From Rhodobacter sp. (GTDB lineage Bacteria > Pseudomonadota > Alphaproteobacteria > Rhodobacterales > Rhodobacteraceae), in contig JAIYAE010000033.1 in the NCBI GenBank assembly GCA_027489175.1, forward strand, positions 1-64,000: a DNA stretch of 64,000 bases, read 5' to 3'. Below are positions 55,834-64,000 of this stretch, piece by piece. The stretch's first letter is position 1, and each line of letters begins with the position of its first letter. The position numbers and the translations under genes were made by a program. The notes beneath the pieces are model-generated. The model was not told the origin of the DNA. It did no database searches and worked only from the letters and a program-made list of their open reading frames with translations.

Positions 55834-56268
55834 TTACGGATTTGCCGGTGCGGCAGGGGCCGTGCCCGGTGCGGGTTCGGGCGCGGGCGCCGGAACCGGC
55901 TCTTCGGCGCGGGGCGGCGTGGCCGGCGCATCGCCAGAGGTGGGCGGCAAGAGATCACTGCCAGACAGGCCGCCAACGGCAGGAGCCTCAGGCGCGGGGG
56001 CGGCCGCAGGCTCGGCCAGGCTGTCCACGACGGACCCGCTTTCCGAGCCACGGGTGGCAAGGATCGTCAGCGTGATCGAGGTGATGATGAAGGCCGTGGC
56101 CAGAATCCAGGTGGCCTTGGTCATCGCGGTTGCCGCCCCGCGCGCCGACATGGCCCCACCGCCGCCGCCGCCGATTCCCAGACCCCCGCCTTCGGAACGC
56201 TGCAGAAGCACGCAACCGATCAGCAGCAGGGCAAGGATGAGGTGGATGGTAAGGACGACGTTTTCCAT
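55834..56268 (-). CDS. secG: preprotein translocase subunit SecG
   Basis: A 144-aa membrane component of the SecYEG channel. The first transmembrane helix (about 3-22, ending LLQRSEG) and the second (about 52-72) flank the glycine-rich loop typical of SecG. The C-terminal half is a Pro/Ala/Glu-rich tail, longer than in E. coli but common in this family of bacteria. The usual secG-pyrG order is kept. Confidence 0.93.
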   Translation of the reverse strand: MENVVLTIHLILALLLIGCVLLQRSEGGGLGIGGGGGGAMSARGAATAMTKATWILATAFIITSITLTILATRGSESGSVVDSLAEPAAAPAPEAPAVGGLSGSDLLPPTSGDAPATPPRAEEPVPAPAPEPAPGTAPAAPANP

Positions 56269-56369
56269 GGGGTTCCTGGCGGGCTTCCTTGGGGGGCGTC
56301 CTTGCGGACAACCGGGCGACTGACGCGCCTATCTAGGCGGAAGGGCGTGTGGGTGCAAGGGTGAAGGGG

Positions 56370-57461
56370 TCAATCCTTGGTGTCGGCCAGCGCAACAAGG
56401 GGCGACCCGGTCTTTCGCGCGACATAGGCCAGACGCCCAGCCACCTTGTCAGGCCCGGGTTGCGGCCAGTCGGGCACAGAGTCCAGAAACCCCGCCCCGG
56501 CCAGCTGGCGGCCAAGGGCGGCAAGGTCAGGCAGGGCATGCGACTCGAACCAGGGATTGGCGGACCGGGCAAAGCGCGTGTCGGCATAGGTGGCAAGCGT
56601 GGCCGTCAGCCTGGTTGCTTCGGCACCGCCAATCGCCCGGATCTGCGCGGCGATGGCATCGGGATAAAAGGGGCGGCGGCCCAGAACCGCGACCTTCGTG
56701 CCCGGGCGCGCGGCCATGGCGACCACATGCAGGGCCGAGCCGTCCACCCCGATGATCCGTGTCGCCGCGCGATAGGTGGCGATCTGGGTCGCCAGCGGGT
56801 GGCGCTGCGGATGGAACACCTGATAGCCGGCAGCGGCCAGATGCGATTGGATCAGGTCCTCGAACATCAGCCCGGCCTTCTGCAGGCCCAGCCCCGTGCG
56901 CGAGACATAGACATCGCGCGGGCCGGGCAGGCGGGGCAGGGCATCGGTCCGGGCGCGCAGGAATTGCCGGTAGGCGTCGGTGCCGCTGAACAAGGCCGTT
57001 GCGGTCGAAATACCTTCCTCGGGCACGATCAGCATCTCGACCCGTTCATCGGTGCCAACGGTCACGACGGGCAGGTCGATGCCAAGGGTCGCCAGGATCG
57101 TGGTCAGGTTGCGTGTGGTGCCGGGCCGGGTGCCGCCTTCGGTCCCCCGGTCGAAGAACAGGATGCCGTCGGGCGGCGGGTCAAGCCGGTCCAGCGCCCA
57201 AAGCCGCGCGGTGGAATAGATCAGCGCATGGCCGAAATGGTGAAATCCGATCCCGCCGAACAGCCAGCGCCCCGGTCTTTGCGGCAAGGTGCTGGTGTCA
57301 GGGCAAGGGCAGGGCAGGCTGAGGATGCCCACCTCAGCGGTGGTCCGCGCTGCGGGGATCGCCTGACCATCAGCGTCGAAGACCGAACAGACCTGGGCAA
57401 AGGCTGCCTTTTCGCCCGGACGCGTGGCGCGCAGGATGGCAGACGGAACATGCAGGACCAT
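56370..57461 (-). CDS. glycosyltransferase family 61 protein
   Basis: A 363-aa protein of the GT61/DUF563 group. Conserved stretches are IYVSRTGL-like DVYVSRTGLGLQKAGLMF, GYQVFHPQRHPL, IIGVDGSALH and the preceding ATRI, which together form the donor-binding half. No membrane segment is present. It probably transfers a sugar in surface polysaccharide or glycan synthesis; donor and acceptor are unknown. It is followed in the same direction, after 23 bp, by no further gene, while a small membrane gene lies upstream. Confidence 0.8.
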   Translation of the reverse strand: MVLHVPSAILRATRPGEKAAFAQVCSVFDADGQAIPAARTTAEVGILSLPCPCPDTSTLPQRPGRWLFGGIGFHHFGHALIYSTARLWALDRLDPPPDGILFFDRGTEGGTRPGTTRNLTTILATLGIDLPVVTVGTDERVEMLIVPEEGISTATALFSGTDAYRQFLRARTDALPRLPGPRDVYVSRTGLGLQKAGLMFEDLIQSHLAAAGYQVFHPQRHPLATQIATYRAATRIIGVDGSALHVVAMAARPGTKVAVLGRRPFYPDAIAAQIRAIGGAEATRLTATLATYADTRFARSANPWFESHALPDLAALGRQLAGAGFLDSVPDWPQPGPDKVAGRLAYVARKTGSPLVALADTKD

Positions 57462-57484
57462 CGGCGGCCCTGGGGGCGGTGGCG

Positions 57485-57880
57485 TCAGCTGTTCACCTCA
57501 TCCGTGGTTTGCTGGCCCGAGAGCCGCTGGCGCAGGATCGACCAGGACATGCCGATCCCCAGGATCAGCGACAGCGCAAAGATCGCAAGCCAGACGGTCA
57601 GCGACGAATTGCCCAGGGCGAGGAGGCCCCAGTCGGTCAGCACCCAAAGGCCCGCACCGAAGATCGCGGCGATGACCAGCGCGCCAAGAATCCCGATGGA
57701 GCGCATGGTGGCCACGATATAGACCATCGCCGCCACGGCCAGGAGAAGGCCGGAGAAGACGATCAGCGGCATCTGGTCGGCCCAGTCCTCGCGTGCCCAG
57801 GTGACATAGTTCCAACGCGTTGGGTTGAAGATGGCGGCCAGCAGCAGGAACGCCCCCAGCCAGCGCAGGAAAATGCCCAT
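57485..57880 (-). CDS. DUF6524 family small membrane protein
   Basis: A 131-aa inner-membrane protein with about four hydrophobic segments (5-22, 38-58, 64-85 and 92-112). The N-terminal GIFLRWLGAFLLLAAIFNPTRWNY pattern is conserved in this family. Function unknown. AAGGACACCATC precedes the ATG at 57880. It is 23 bp upstream of the GT61 gene on the same strand, so co-transcription is likely. Confidence 0.75.
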   Translation of the reverse strand: MGIFLRWLGAFLLLAAIFNPTRWNYVTWAREDWADQMPLIVFSGLLLAVAAMVYIVATMRSIGILGALVIAAIFGAGLWVLTDWGLLALGNSSLTVWLAIFALSLILGIGMSWSILRQRLSGQQTTDEVNS

Positions 57881-57948
57881 GATGGTGTCCTTCCGGGATT
57901 AAGCTGCGCCATGCTAGCCTTGTCCGGGGGCCAAGGCAAAGGGTGGGA

Positions 57949-58686
57949 ATGGACGCGCTTTACAACGATGCCGCGCTGACGGCGTTTTATGACTGGGACA
58001 ACCCCTGGCCGGAGGATTTCGACTGGTTTCTGTCGCAGCTTCATGGGGCAGGAACGGTGCTCGATCTTGGCTGCGGGACCGGCATCTTTTCGGTGGCGCT
58101 GGCCGCGCGAGGGGCTGAGGTGGTGGGGGTCGATCCGGCAGCGGCGATGCTGGCGATTGCGCGCGCGCGTCCGGGGGGAGACAGGGTGCGTTGGGTCAAT
58201 GCTGGCGCGCAGGGGTTGGACCTGAGGCGGCGGTTTGAGGCCGTGGTGATGACCGGGCACGCGTTCCAGACGCTGCTGAAAGCGGCCGACCGCGCCGCCT
58301 GCCTTGCGACCATTGCGCGCCATCTCGCACCCGGTGGGCGGTTCCTCTTTGACAGCCGCAACCCCGAAGCGCGGGAGTGGGAGAGCTGGACGCCCGAGGC
58401 CACGCGCGCGGTGCAAGCCCATCCCGAGTTTGGTCCGGTGGAGCGTTGGAATGCGGCGACCTGGGACGCGGCGGCAGGGATCGTGACTTATGAGACGCAC
58501 TACCGATTGGCGGATGGGCGGCATTTCCAGGCATCCTCGCAGATCGCCTTTCCGGGGCTTGCGGTCCTCGCGGCAGAGATTGCGGCGGCGGGGCTGGCCG
58601 TTGACCGATGGTATGGTGATCCTTCCGGCGGTCCGGTCCGGGCGGCTTGCGTCGATTTCATTCCGCTGGGCCGTCTGGCGGGCTGA
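57949..58686 (+). CDS. class I SAM-dependent methyltransferase
   Basis: A 245-aa methyltransferase. The SAM-binding motif I is VLDLGCGTGIFSVALAARG (about 37-55), followed by EVVGVDPAAAML. The later segment ITRHLAPGGRFLFDSRN-like is motif post-III. The substrate is unknown; small-molecule methylation is typical for this size. Start: ATG at 57949 with AAAGGG upstream, preferred over a GTG two codons earlier. Divergent from the DUF6524 gene and upstream of purA by 96 bp. Confidence 0.85.
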   Translation: MDALYNDAALTAFYDWDNPWPEDFDWFLSQLHGAGTVLDLGCGTGIFSVALAARGAEVVGVDPAAAMLAIARARPGGDRVRWVNAGAQGLDLRRRFEAVVMTGHAFQTLLKAADRAACLATIARHLAPGGRFLFDSRNPEAREWESWTPEATRAVQAHPEFGPVERWNAATWDAAAGIVTYETHYRLADGRHFQASSQIAFPGLAVLAAEIAAAGLAVDRWYGDPSGGPVRAACVDFIPLGRLAG

Positions 58687-58782
58687 CCGATCGCGCAATC
58701 GGGGCTGATGCATTTGCAGGGTTTCCCCCTAGGCCCCCTGCCGCTATACCCCCCAAGGTTTGAACGTGTTGAGGGGAATCCT

Positions 58783-60075
58783 ATGGCCAACGTCGTCGTG
58801 GTGGGCGCCCAGTGGGGCGATGAAGGCAAGGGCAAGATCGTCGACTGGCTGAGCGAGCGGGCCGATGTGATCGCGCGCTTTCAGGGCGGGCACAACGCGG
58901 GCCATACCTTGGTGATCGGGAATACCGTCTACAAGCTGTCGCTCCTGCCCTCGGGTATCGTGCGGGGCGGCAAGCTTTCGGTCATCGGCAACGGCGTGGT
59001 GGTGGACCCCTGGCACCTGGTGATGGAGATCGACAAACTGCGCGGGCAAGGCGTGGATATCACGCCGGAAAACCTGATGCTGGCCGAAAATGCCAGCCTG
59101 ATCCTGCCAATCCATGGTGAACTTGACCGGGGGCGCGAGGCGCAGACCTCGGTGGCCAAGATCGGAACGACGGGGCGCGGGATCGGCCCGGCCTATGAGG
59201 ACAAGGTCGGTCGTCGGGCGATCCGGGTCGCGGACCTTTTTGATGAGGCCACGCTGGACACCCGGATTGGTCGCCTGCTGACACATCACAATGCGCTACG
59301 GGCGGGCCTTGGGCTGGAGCCGGTCGATCCGGTGGCGCTGAAAGCGGCGCTGATGGATATCGCGCCGAAGATCAAACCCTATGCCGGCCCGGTCTGGAAA
59401 GTGCTGAACGAGGCGCGGCGGGCAGGCAAGCGGATCCTGTTTGAAGGCGCACAGGGCTCGCTTCTCGACATCGACTATGGGACCTATCCCTATGTGACCT
59501 CATCCAACACCATCGCGGGGCAGGCGGCGACCGGCACCGGGGTCGGCCCCACGGCGATCGATTTCGTGCTGGGGATCGTCAAGGCCTATACCACGCGGGT
59601 TGGCGAAGGCCCGTTCCCGGCGGAACTGCATGATGCGGATGGCGAGCGCTTGGGTGAGCGCGGGCATGAGTTCGGCACCGTCACAGGCCGCAAGCGGCGC
59701 TGCGGCTGGTTTGATGCGGTGCTGGTGCGGCAGACCTGTGCCACCTCTGGCGTGTCTGGTATCGCCCTGACCAAGCTGGATGTGCTGGACGGGTTCAAGA
59801 CGCTGAAAATCTGCGTCGGCTATGACCTTGACGGAGAGCGGCTGGACTATCTGCCGACCGCTGCCAATGCCCAGGCGCGCTGCACGCCGATCTACGAAGA
59901 GATGGAAGGCTGGCAGGAGACCACCGCCGGGGCGCGCAGCTGGGCCGAACTGCCGGGGGCGGCGATCAAATATGTCCGCCGGATCGAAGAGTTGATCCAG
60001 TGCCCGGTCGCGCTACTGTCTACTTCGCCCGAGAGGGATGACACCATCCTGGTGACCGACCCCTTCGCTGACTGA
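58783..60075 (+). CDS. purA: adenylosuccinate synthetase
   Basis: A 430-aa enzyme for the first committed step from IMP to AMP, using GTP and aspartate. The GTP-binding loop is [14 protein letters not shown] at the N-terminus and the IMP-binding signatures QGGHNAGHT and GTTGRGIGP follow. GAGGGG lies seven bases before the ATG at 58783, settling the start. Complete and of normal length. Confidence 0.97.
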   Translation: MANVVVVGAQWGDEGKGKIVDWLSERADVIARFQGGHNAGHTLVIGNTVYKLSLLPSGIVRGGKLSVIGNGVVVDPWHLVMEIDKLRGQGVDITPENLMLAENASLILPIHGELDRGREAQTSVAKIGTTGRGIGPAYEDKVGRRAIRVADLFDEATLDTRIGRLLTHHNALRAGLGLEPVDPVALKAALMDIAPKIKPYAGPVWKVLNEARRAGKRILFEGAQGSLLDIDYGTYPYVTSSNTIAGQAATGTGVGPTAIDFVLGIVKAYTTRVGEGPFPAELHDADGERLGERGHEFGTVTGRKRRCGWFDAVLVRQTCATSGVSGIALTKLDVLDGFKTLKICVGYDLDGERLDYLPTAANAQARCTPIYEEMEGWQETTAGARSWAELPGAAIKYVRRIEELIQCPVALLSTSPERDDTILVTDPFAD

Positions 60076-60167
60076 TCTGGCAAAGGTAACGGGCTGGTGA
60101 TCGCGCCTCTAACGGCCTCGCCGGGCTGGGGCGGTCACGGGCGGCGCGGTTTTGGGAAGGGTCGGGA

Positions 60168-60419
60168 ATGGCACTAAGCTACAAGGCACGGCGGGGCTGG
60201 GCGCTGGTGATCCTGCTGATCGGGATGCCGCTTTACGTTGTCGCGGCGGTGACGCTGGTCAACCTGCTGGAACGCCCGCCGATCCTGGTGGAGCTCTTTG
60301 TCTATGTCGCGCTTGGCTTTCTCTGGGCGCTGCCATTCCGCTTCATCTTTCGCGGGATCGGTCAGGCCGACCCGGATGCGCCCGTTCCAACGGAAAAGGG
60401 CGGCACCCGCAACGGGTAG
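60168..60419 (+). CDS. DUF2842 domain small membrane protein
   Basis: An 83-aa protein with two transmembrane helices (about 11-30 and 40-58). The pattern PPILVELFVYVALGFLWALP followed by FRFIFRGIG is the DUF2842 core, found almost only in alphaproteobacteria. Function unknown. It lies 92 bp after purA in the same direction and is convergent with the large acidic gene. Confidence 0.85.
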   Translation: MALSYKARRGWALVILLIGMPLYVVAAVTLVNLLERPPILVELFVYVALGFLWALPFRFIFRGIGQADPDAPVPTEKGGTRNG

Positions 60420-60452
60420 CCGTCCTTTGCTGTTCCGTCCTCTGGCGTGGCC

Positions 60453-62594
60453 TCAGGACAGCCGGCGCGCCTCGGCAAGGTAGGGCGAGGTTTCCGCCAG
60501 CATGTAATGCCCGCGGCTGACCTTTTCGATCCGGCCCGTGCGCAGCAGCGTGCCGAAGCTGCGCAAGCCATCTTCACGGCTGACCTGACGGCTGCCCGCG
60601 CTGGCCATCAGGCGGCGCATCAACTGCGGCCGGGTGAACTGGCTGCGCTTTTCGATGCAGGTGGCATAGGCGGCGGCGGCTTCCAGCATTTCGGCCATCG
60701 ACTTGACGCCGACACGTTCGGCGAATTCGGCCAGGCCGGCTTCTTCCGTCGCGGACAGATGTTCGTCGAGATCTTCCTCATCATCCAGATCGCTGGCCGT
60801 CCCTTGCGAGGGCTGGTCGAGCACGATCTTCTTTTGCGGCACCAGCGGGCTGGGTGCGGCTGCCCCGATGCCGATGGCACCGGTCAGACGCCCGGTGCGC
60901 AGGGCAACCATCGGCTGACCCTCGCGCGGGGCGGCGACGGGGGCGGCGACGGGGGCTGAAACGGGTTCGGCCCTCGCCGGGGCAGCAGCGGCAGGCGCCG
61001 GAACCTCAGTCACCGCCGATGCCGCAGCAGGCGCGGGGGTGGGCTTGGGAGCGGGCGTCGGTTCAGGCTCCGGCACGGGCTGGATGCGGTCAATCCGCTG
61101 TTCGGACACCAGAACCAGCGGCGGCGGACCCATCATGCCGGGGCGGATCGTGCCGGGGCGCGGCTCTTGCGGGCGGACCGAGACGGTCTTGCGACGCGGC
61201 TTCACCTCAGGGGTGGGCGGGGCGGCCTCAGGCGCGGGCGGAACGTCATCGGGCTGCACGACATGCGCCAGATCTTCCCGGTAGCTGTCTGCCCGGGTGT
61301 CAGGGGCGGGCGTCACGTCGCCGGTGAAGGCGCGGTCGGCTTCGGTCGCCAGCACGGCGGCCTTCAGATGGGCAATCGAATCCAGTCGGCGGCGGTTTTC
61401 GTCATCGGCCAGTTCGTCATCGGTCTGGCGCAGAAGGCGGGCAACTTCAGCATCGTTGCCGCCAAGCTCGGGCAGGCCGGTGGCCGCGCGCGCGCCTTCG
61501 GGCGGGGTATCCTCGTTAGCCTCGGGGTGCAGGCGCACCACGCGAGAGTTGACGCGCTTGCTCCGTCCGGCAGGGCGGGTTTCGGCAGGCAGCGGTGCGA
61601 CTTCGGGCGTCGCGGCCTCTTCGGGCAGCGGATCCTCAAGCAGGGCCTCGGTCAGCGAGGCAGGGGCCGCAGTCTCGGAAAGGTCTTCGATGGCCGCTTC
61701 GGCGGCGGCTGCCTCAAGCAGGGCCGCGTCAAGCGCCGGGTCCAACACCGGGTCCAGTTCGGGCGCGACGGCGTCGGCGACCAGATCTTCATAGGCGTCT
61801 TCGGCGGCGGTCTGGGCTTCGGGAGGAAGACCGTCTTCGGCCAGATCCTCGACAAAGAGGTTGTCCGTTTCGTCTTCCAGCGCGGCAAGATCCGCGCCCA
61901 CCAGGTCCATCGGGACAAGGTTGTCTGCAGTGGCCTCATCGGTGGCAAGATCGGTCTCTTCGGCCATATCGGGCCAGGCCATGGCGTCAACCGGTTCAGG
62001 CACCACTTCCGGGGCTTCGGTCGGGGCTCGCAAAAGCGCCTCAAGCTGGCGGAGCGCGTCACTGCTGAAGCGGTCAGGGTCGGCGGTCGGGACCGGGTCG
62101 GCTGCGGCATCGGCGGTGACCGGTTCCGGCGCGTCAGCAATCGCCTCTGCCAGGTCTTCGGTGTCAAGAACGGTTGGTTCGATCGTCACCGACTGGCGCA
62201 CGCGGGCAAGCTTGGCCGCCACACCGTCAGGGATGGCATCTTGCAACGAGGGCTCGGCCGGGGCAAGAGCCGGGGCCATCTCGGCGGCGGGCATCGGTGT
62301 GACCGGGCCGGGTGCCTTGGCGGCCGCGGCGTCGTCACCGTCCTGCGGGCGCAGATGCACGCCGTTTTCGCGCACGCGGGCATCGACCAGCCGGGACACC
62401 TCACGCTCGGCAATCCGGTGCAGCATGGCGGCATCGGGCTGGGGCGGCTCGGCCCCGAAATAGCGGTCTTCGGCAGTTAGGTCGCGGAAATACTCAGCGA
62501 TGGCCTTCATCGTGTTGAAGGGATCATCGAAGCCTTCCAGCGTGCAGCTGAACGTGCCGTAGGACACCGTCAGGATTTTGCTTTCACTGGTCAT
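60453..62594 (-). CDS. large acidic protein with disordered middle, unknown function
   Basis: A 713-aa protein with two ordered ends. The N-terminal ~75 residues (KILTVSYGTFSCTLEGFDDPF, then MKAIAEYFRDLTAEDRYFGAEPP) and the C-terminal ~130 residues (RVGVKSMAEMLEAAAAYATC, FTRPQLMRRLM, and ending in HYMLAETSPYLAEARRLS) look conserved and folded. The ~450 residues between are Asp/Glu/Ala/Pro-rich, low complexity and probably disordered. The C-terminus resembles a winged-helix-like unit. The family is common in Rhodobacteraceae and has been labelled inconsistently; no function is established. The ATG at 62594 with AAAGG upstream is chosen over an earlier ATG. Confidence 0.75.
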   Translation of the reverse strand: MTSESKILTVSYGTFSCTLEGFDDPFNTMKAIAEYFRDLTAEDRYFGAEPPQPDAAMLHRIAEREVSRLVDARVRENGVHLRPQDGDDAAAAKAPGPVTPMPAAEMAPALAPAEPSLQDAIPDGVAAKLARVRQSVTIEPTVLDTEDLAEAIADAPEPVTADAAADPVPTADPDRFSSDALRQLEALLRAPTEAPEVVPEPVDAMAWPDMAEETDLATDEATADNLVPMDLVGADLAALEDETDNLFVEDLAEDGLPPEAQTAAEDAYEDLVADAVAPELDPVLDPALDAALLEAAAAEAAIEDLSETAAPASLTEALLEDPLPEEAATPEVAPLPAETRPAGRSKRVNSRVVRLHPEANEDTPPEGARAATGLPELGGNDAEVARLLRQTDDELADDENRRRLDSIAHLKAAVLATEADRAFTGDVTPAPDTRADSYREDLAHVVQPDDVPPAPEAAPPTPEVKPRRKTVSVRPQEPRPGTIRPGMMGPPPLVLVSEQRIDRIQPVPEPEPTPAPKPTPAPAAASAVTEVPAPAAAAPARAEPVSAPVAAPVAAPREGQPMVALRTGRLTGAIGIGAAAPSPLVPQKKIVLDQPSQGTASDLDDEEDLDEHLSATEEAGLAEFAERVGVKSMAEMLEAAAAYATCIEKRSQFTRPQLMRRLMASAGSRQVSREDGLRSFGTLLRTGRIEKVSRGHYMLAETSPYLAEARRLS

Positions 62595-62731
62595 GACATG
62601 ACAGCCTTTCGCCTTCTTGCACCGCAACACTGGACCTTGTAGCGCCCTAATGCATGGACAGACCGGGGTAATTTGATGGATTGATTGTGGCCGGATCCCA
62701 AGAAACCTGCCTTAATTGGATACAGTTTTGC

Positions 62732-63439
62732 ATGAAACCCGCGATTGTCCAGACCTTACATGGGGTAACTCTGGCCGGAGGAGGCCCTTTCGGGCGCCGT
62801 GACCTGGGGCTTTGCCGGTCCCGCGCGCCCGTCATGGTCGCGGCGGATGGGGGGGCGGACCGGCTTTTGCGCCTTGGCGTGATGCCCGAAGCGGTGATCG
62901 GCGACTTTGATTCGCTGTCCGCCGGGGCGCGGGCGGCGATCCCGATGGACCGCCAGCACCCGATGCCGGAACAGGCGACGACCGACTTTGACAAGGCGCT
63001 GCGGTCGATCGATGCGCCCCTGGTTCTGGCGCTGGGCTTTGCCGGGGCGCGGCTGGATCATGGGCTGGCGGCGATGAACACGCTCGTCCAGCGGGCGGCG
63101 CAGCGCTGCATCCTGATCGGCCCGCAGGACGTGGCCTTTGCGGCCCCCGCACGGCTGGAGCTGACGCTTGGGGTAGGGGACCCTTTGTCGCTGTTCCCGA
63201 TGGGTCCCGTGACCGGGCGCAGCACGGGGCTGGAATGGCCGATCAGTGGCATCAACTTTGCGCCGGATGGCGCGATTGGAACGTCAAACCGGGTCACCGC
63301 GCGGCAGGTGGTGCTGGAGTTTGACGGACCCGGTATGCTGGTGATCCTGCCGCGGCGGCGGCTGGATGCGGCGATCAGGGGATTGTGTGCGGCACCGCTT
63401 GCGCCAGCACGCGGGCGGACATCCTCTCACGGTGGATGA
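62732..63439 (+). CDS. thiN: thiamine diphosphokinase
   Basis: A 235-aa enzyme that transfers pyrophosphate from ATP to thiamine. Signature residues are in VAADGGADRLL, VIGDFDSLS, and QATTDFDKALRS of the catalytic domain; the thiamine-binding beta domain contains GLEWPISGINF and GTSNRV. The start is the ATG at 62732, which gives the family N-terminus. The last 65 bp overlap the convergent transporter gene. Confidence 0.9.
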   Translation: MKPAIVQTLHGVTLAGGGPFGRRDLGLCRSRAPVMVAADGGADRLLRLGVMPEAVIGDFDSLSAGARAAIPMDRQHPMPEQATTDFDKALRSIDAPLVLALGFAGARLDHGLAAMNTLVQRAAQRCILIGPQDVAFAAPARLELTLGVGDPLSLFPMGPVTGRSTGLEWPISGINFAPDGAIGTSNRVTARQVVLEFDGPGMLVILPRRRLDAAIRGLCAAPLAPARGRTSSHGG

Positions 63440-64000
63440 TGTAAAGGCCCGAGGCGACGATCACGGCGATGCCGGCCCAGGTCATCGGGTTCGGGAAATC
63501 GCCGAAGATCAGGTAGCCAAGGGCAACGGCGACGACGATCTCGGAATAGTGCAGCGGGGCCAGCGTGGCCGAGGGCGCGAATTTCAGTGCATAGGTCATC
63601 GACATGTGGCTGAGCGCCGCCCAGAAGCCGACCCCGACCAGCCAGAGCCAGTTCACCCCCACGGGCCAGACGGGGTCCAGCGACGCAAAGCCGTTGCCGT
63701 TGGCCAGGACCATGACCGGCAGACAGATCAGAAGCCCGCTCCACGAGGTGTGGAATTGCATGGCGACCGGATGCATCCAGGCCGAGATGGCCCGCGTCAC
63801 CAGCATGTAGAAGGCAAAGAAGAACGCAGTGCCCAAGGGCCAGAGCGCCACCAGCCCGAAGACCTGGATCGACGGCTGGATGACCAGCAGCGCGCCACCA
63901 AACCCCACGGCACAGGCCGCGATCCGGCGCGGGCCGACATGGTCACCGAAGATGAAGGAGCCGAGGACCAGAAGGATGAAAGGCTCGACAAAGGCAATGG
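63375..64000 (-). CDS. EamA/DMT family transporter (start lies beyond the window)
   Basis: The C-terminal ~208 residues of a drug/metabolite transporter. The visible part covers the end of the first EamA repeat (FVEPFILLVLGSFIFGDHVGPRR) and the whole second repeat, with about six transmembrane helices. The hallmark PLHYSEIVVAVALGYLIFGDFP is near the C-terminus. The substrate is unknown. The reading frame is open to the window end at 64000. The gene ends inside the convergent thiN gene, with a 65-bp overlap. Confidence 0.88.
   Translation of the reverse strand, partial: IAFVEPFILLVLGSFIFGDHVGPRRIAACAVGFGGALLVIQPSIQVFGLVALWPLGTAFFFAFYMLVTRAISAWMHPVAMQFHTSWSGLLICLPVMVLANGNGFASLDPVWPVGVNWLWLVGVGFWAALSHMSMTYALKFAPSATLAPLHYSEIVVAVALGYLIFGDFPNPMTWAGIAVIVASGLYIIHRERMSARVLAQAVPHTIP

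Noticed and set aside
55805-55880. tRNA-like D-arm sequence AGCCAAGCGGTAGTGGC
   Set aside because: No matching anticodon stem, T-loop or acceptor stem follows, and the DNA encodes the C-terminus of SecG.

Overview
The window is a high-GC alphaproteobacterial chromosome segment, most likely from the family Rhodobacteraceae. The evidence is a circularly permuted two-piece tmRNA encoding the tag ANDNRAPMALAA, a TrgA/TrgB pair, DUF1194, DUF2842 and DUF6524 type proteins, the dnaG-rpoD order, and hairpin plus GTGGGATATTTG intergenic repeats of a kind I associate with this family. No phage, integrase, transposase, rRNA, tRNA or CRISPR array was recognised.

Layout. 1-333: tmRNA gene (minus strand, cut by the window start) with its promoter. 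576-3140: a three-gene unit (VWA/DUF1194, DUF4242, CadC-like regulator). 3217-6025: an orphan spermidine/putrescine-type binding protein divergent from a class V aminotransferase, separated by 535 bp whose right half looks like a structured leader. 6213-10254: photolyase, cyclopropane fatty acid synthase, TrgA and a NUDIX hydrolase (TrgB). 10346-24972: a divergent carbohydrate locus. On the minus strand are a LacI regulator, two TIM-barrel isomerases and a Gfo/Idh/MocA oxidoreductase. On the plus strand are a complete CUT1 ABC importer, a GH2 beta-mannosidase, a further isomerase and oxidoreductase, and a GH43 enzyme. Tandem palindromes between the two arms are the probable LacI operators.

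25032-39482: a polyamine catabolic region. It holds a GntR/FCD regulator, an SpuC-type aminotransferase, a PAAT-type ABC importer, two glutamine synthetase-like ligases, a class I amidotransferase and a PuuB-type FAD oxidase. A TTTGATCAAA palindrome recurs in front of the regulator, the aminotransferase and the ligase operon, suggesting one regulon. Housekeeping or unrelated genes (TerC, RlmJ, TerB, PhnD-like) sit inside. A 98-bp palindromic insertion with 9-bp flanking direct repeats creates a mini-ORF between the two permease genes.

39693-64000: mostly core genes (dnaG, rpoD, nrdR, ribD, thyX, pyrG, secG, purA, thiN), mixed with small exported or membrane proteins of unknown function, two glycosyltransferases and a dienelactone hydrolase. 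The clear outlier is 51306-52727, an AT-rich reverse transcriptase gene whose GTG start overlaps the thyX stop. It resembles stand-alone antiviral (DRT/UG-type) reverse transcriptases and is the best candidate for an unusual system here.
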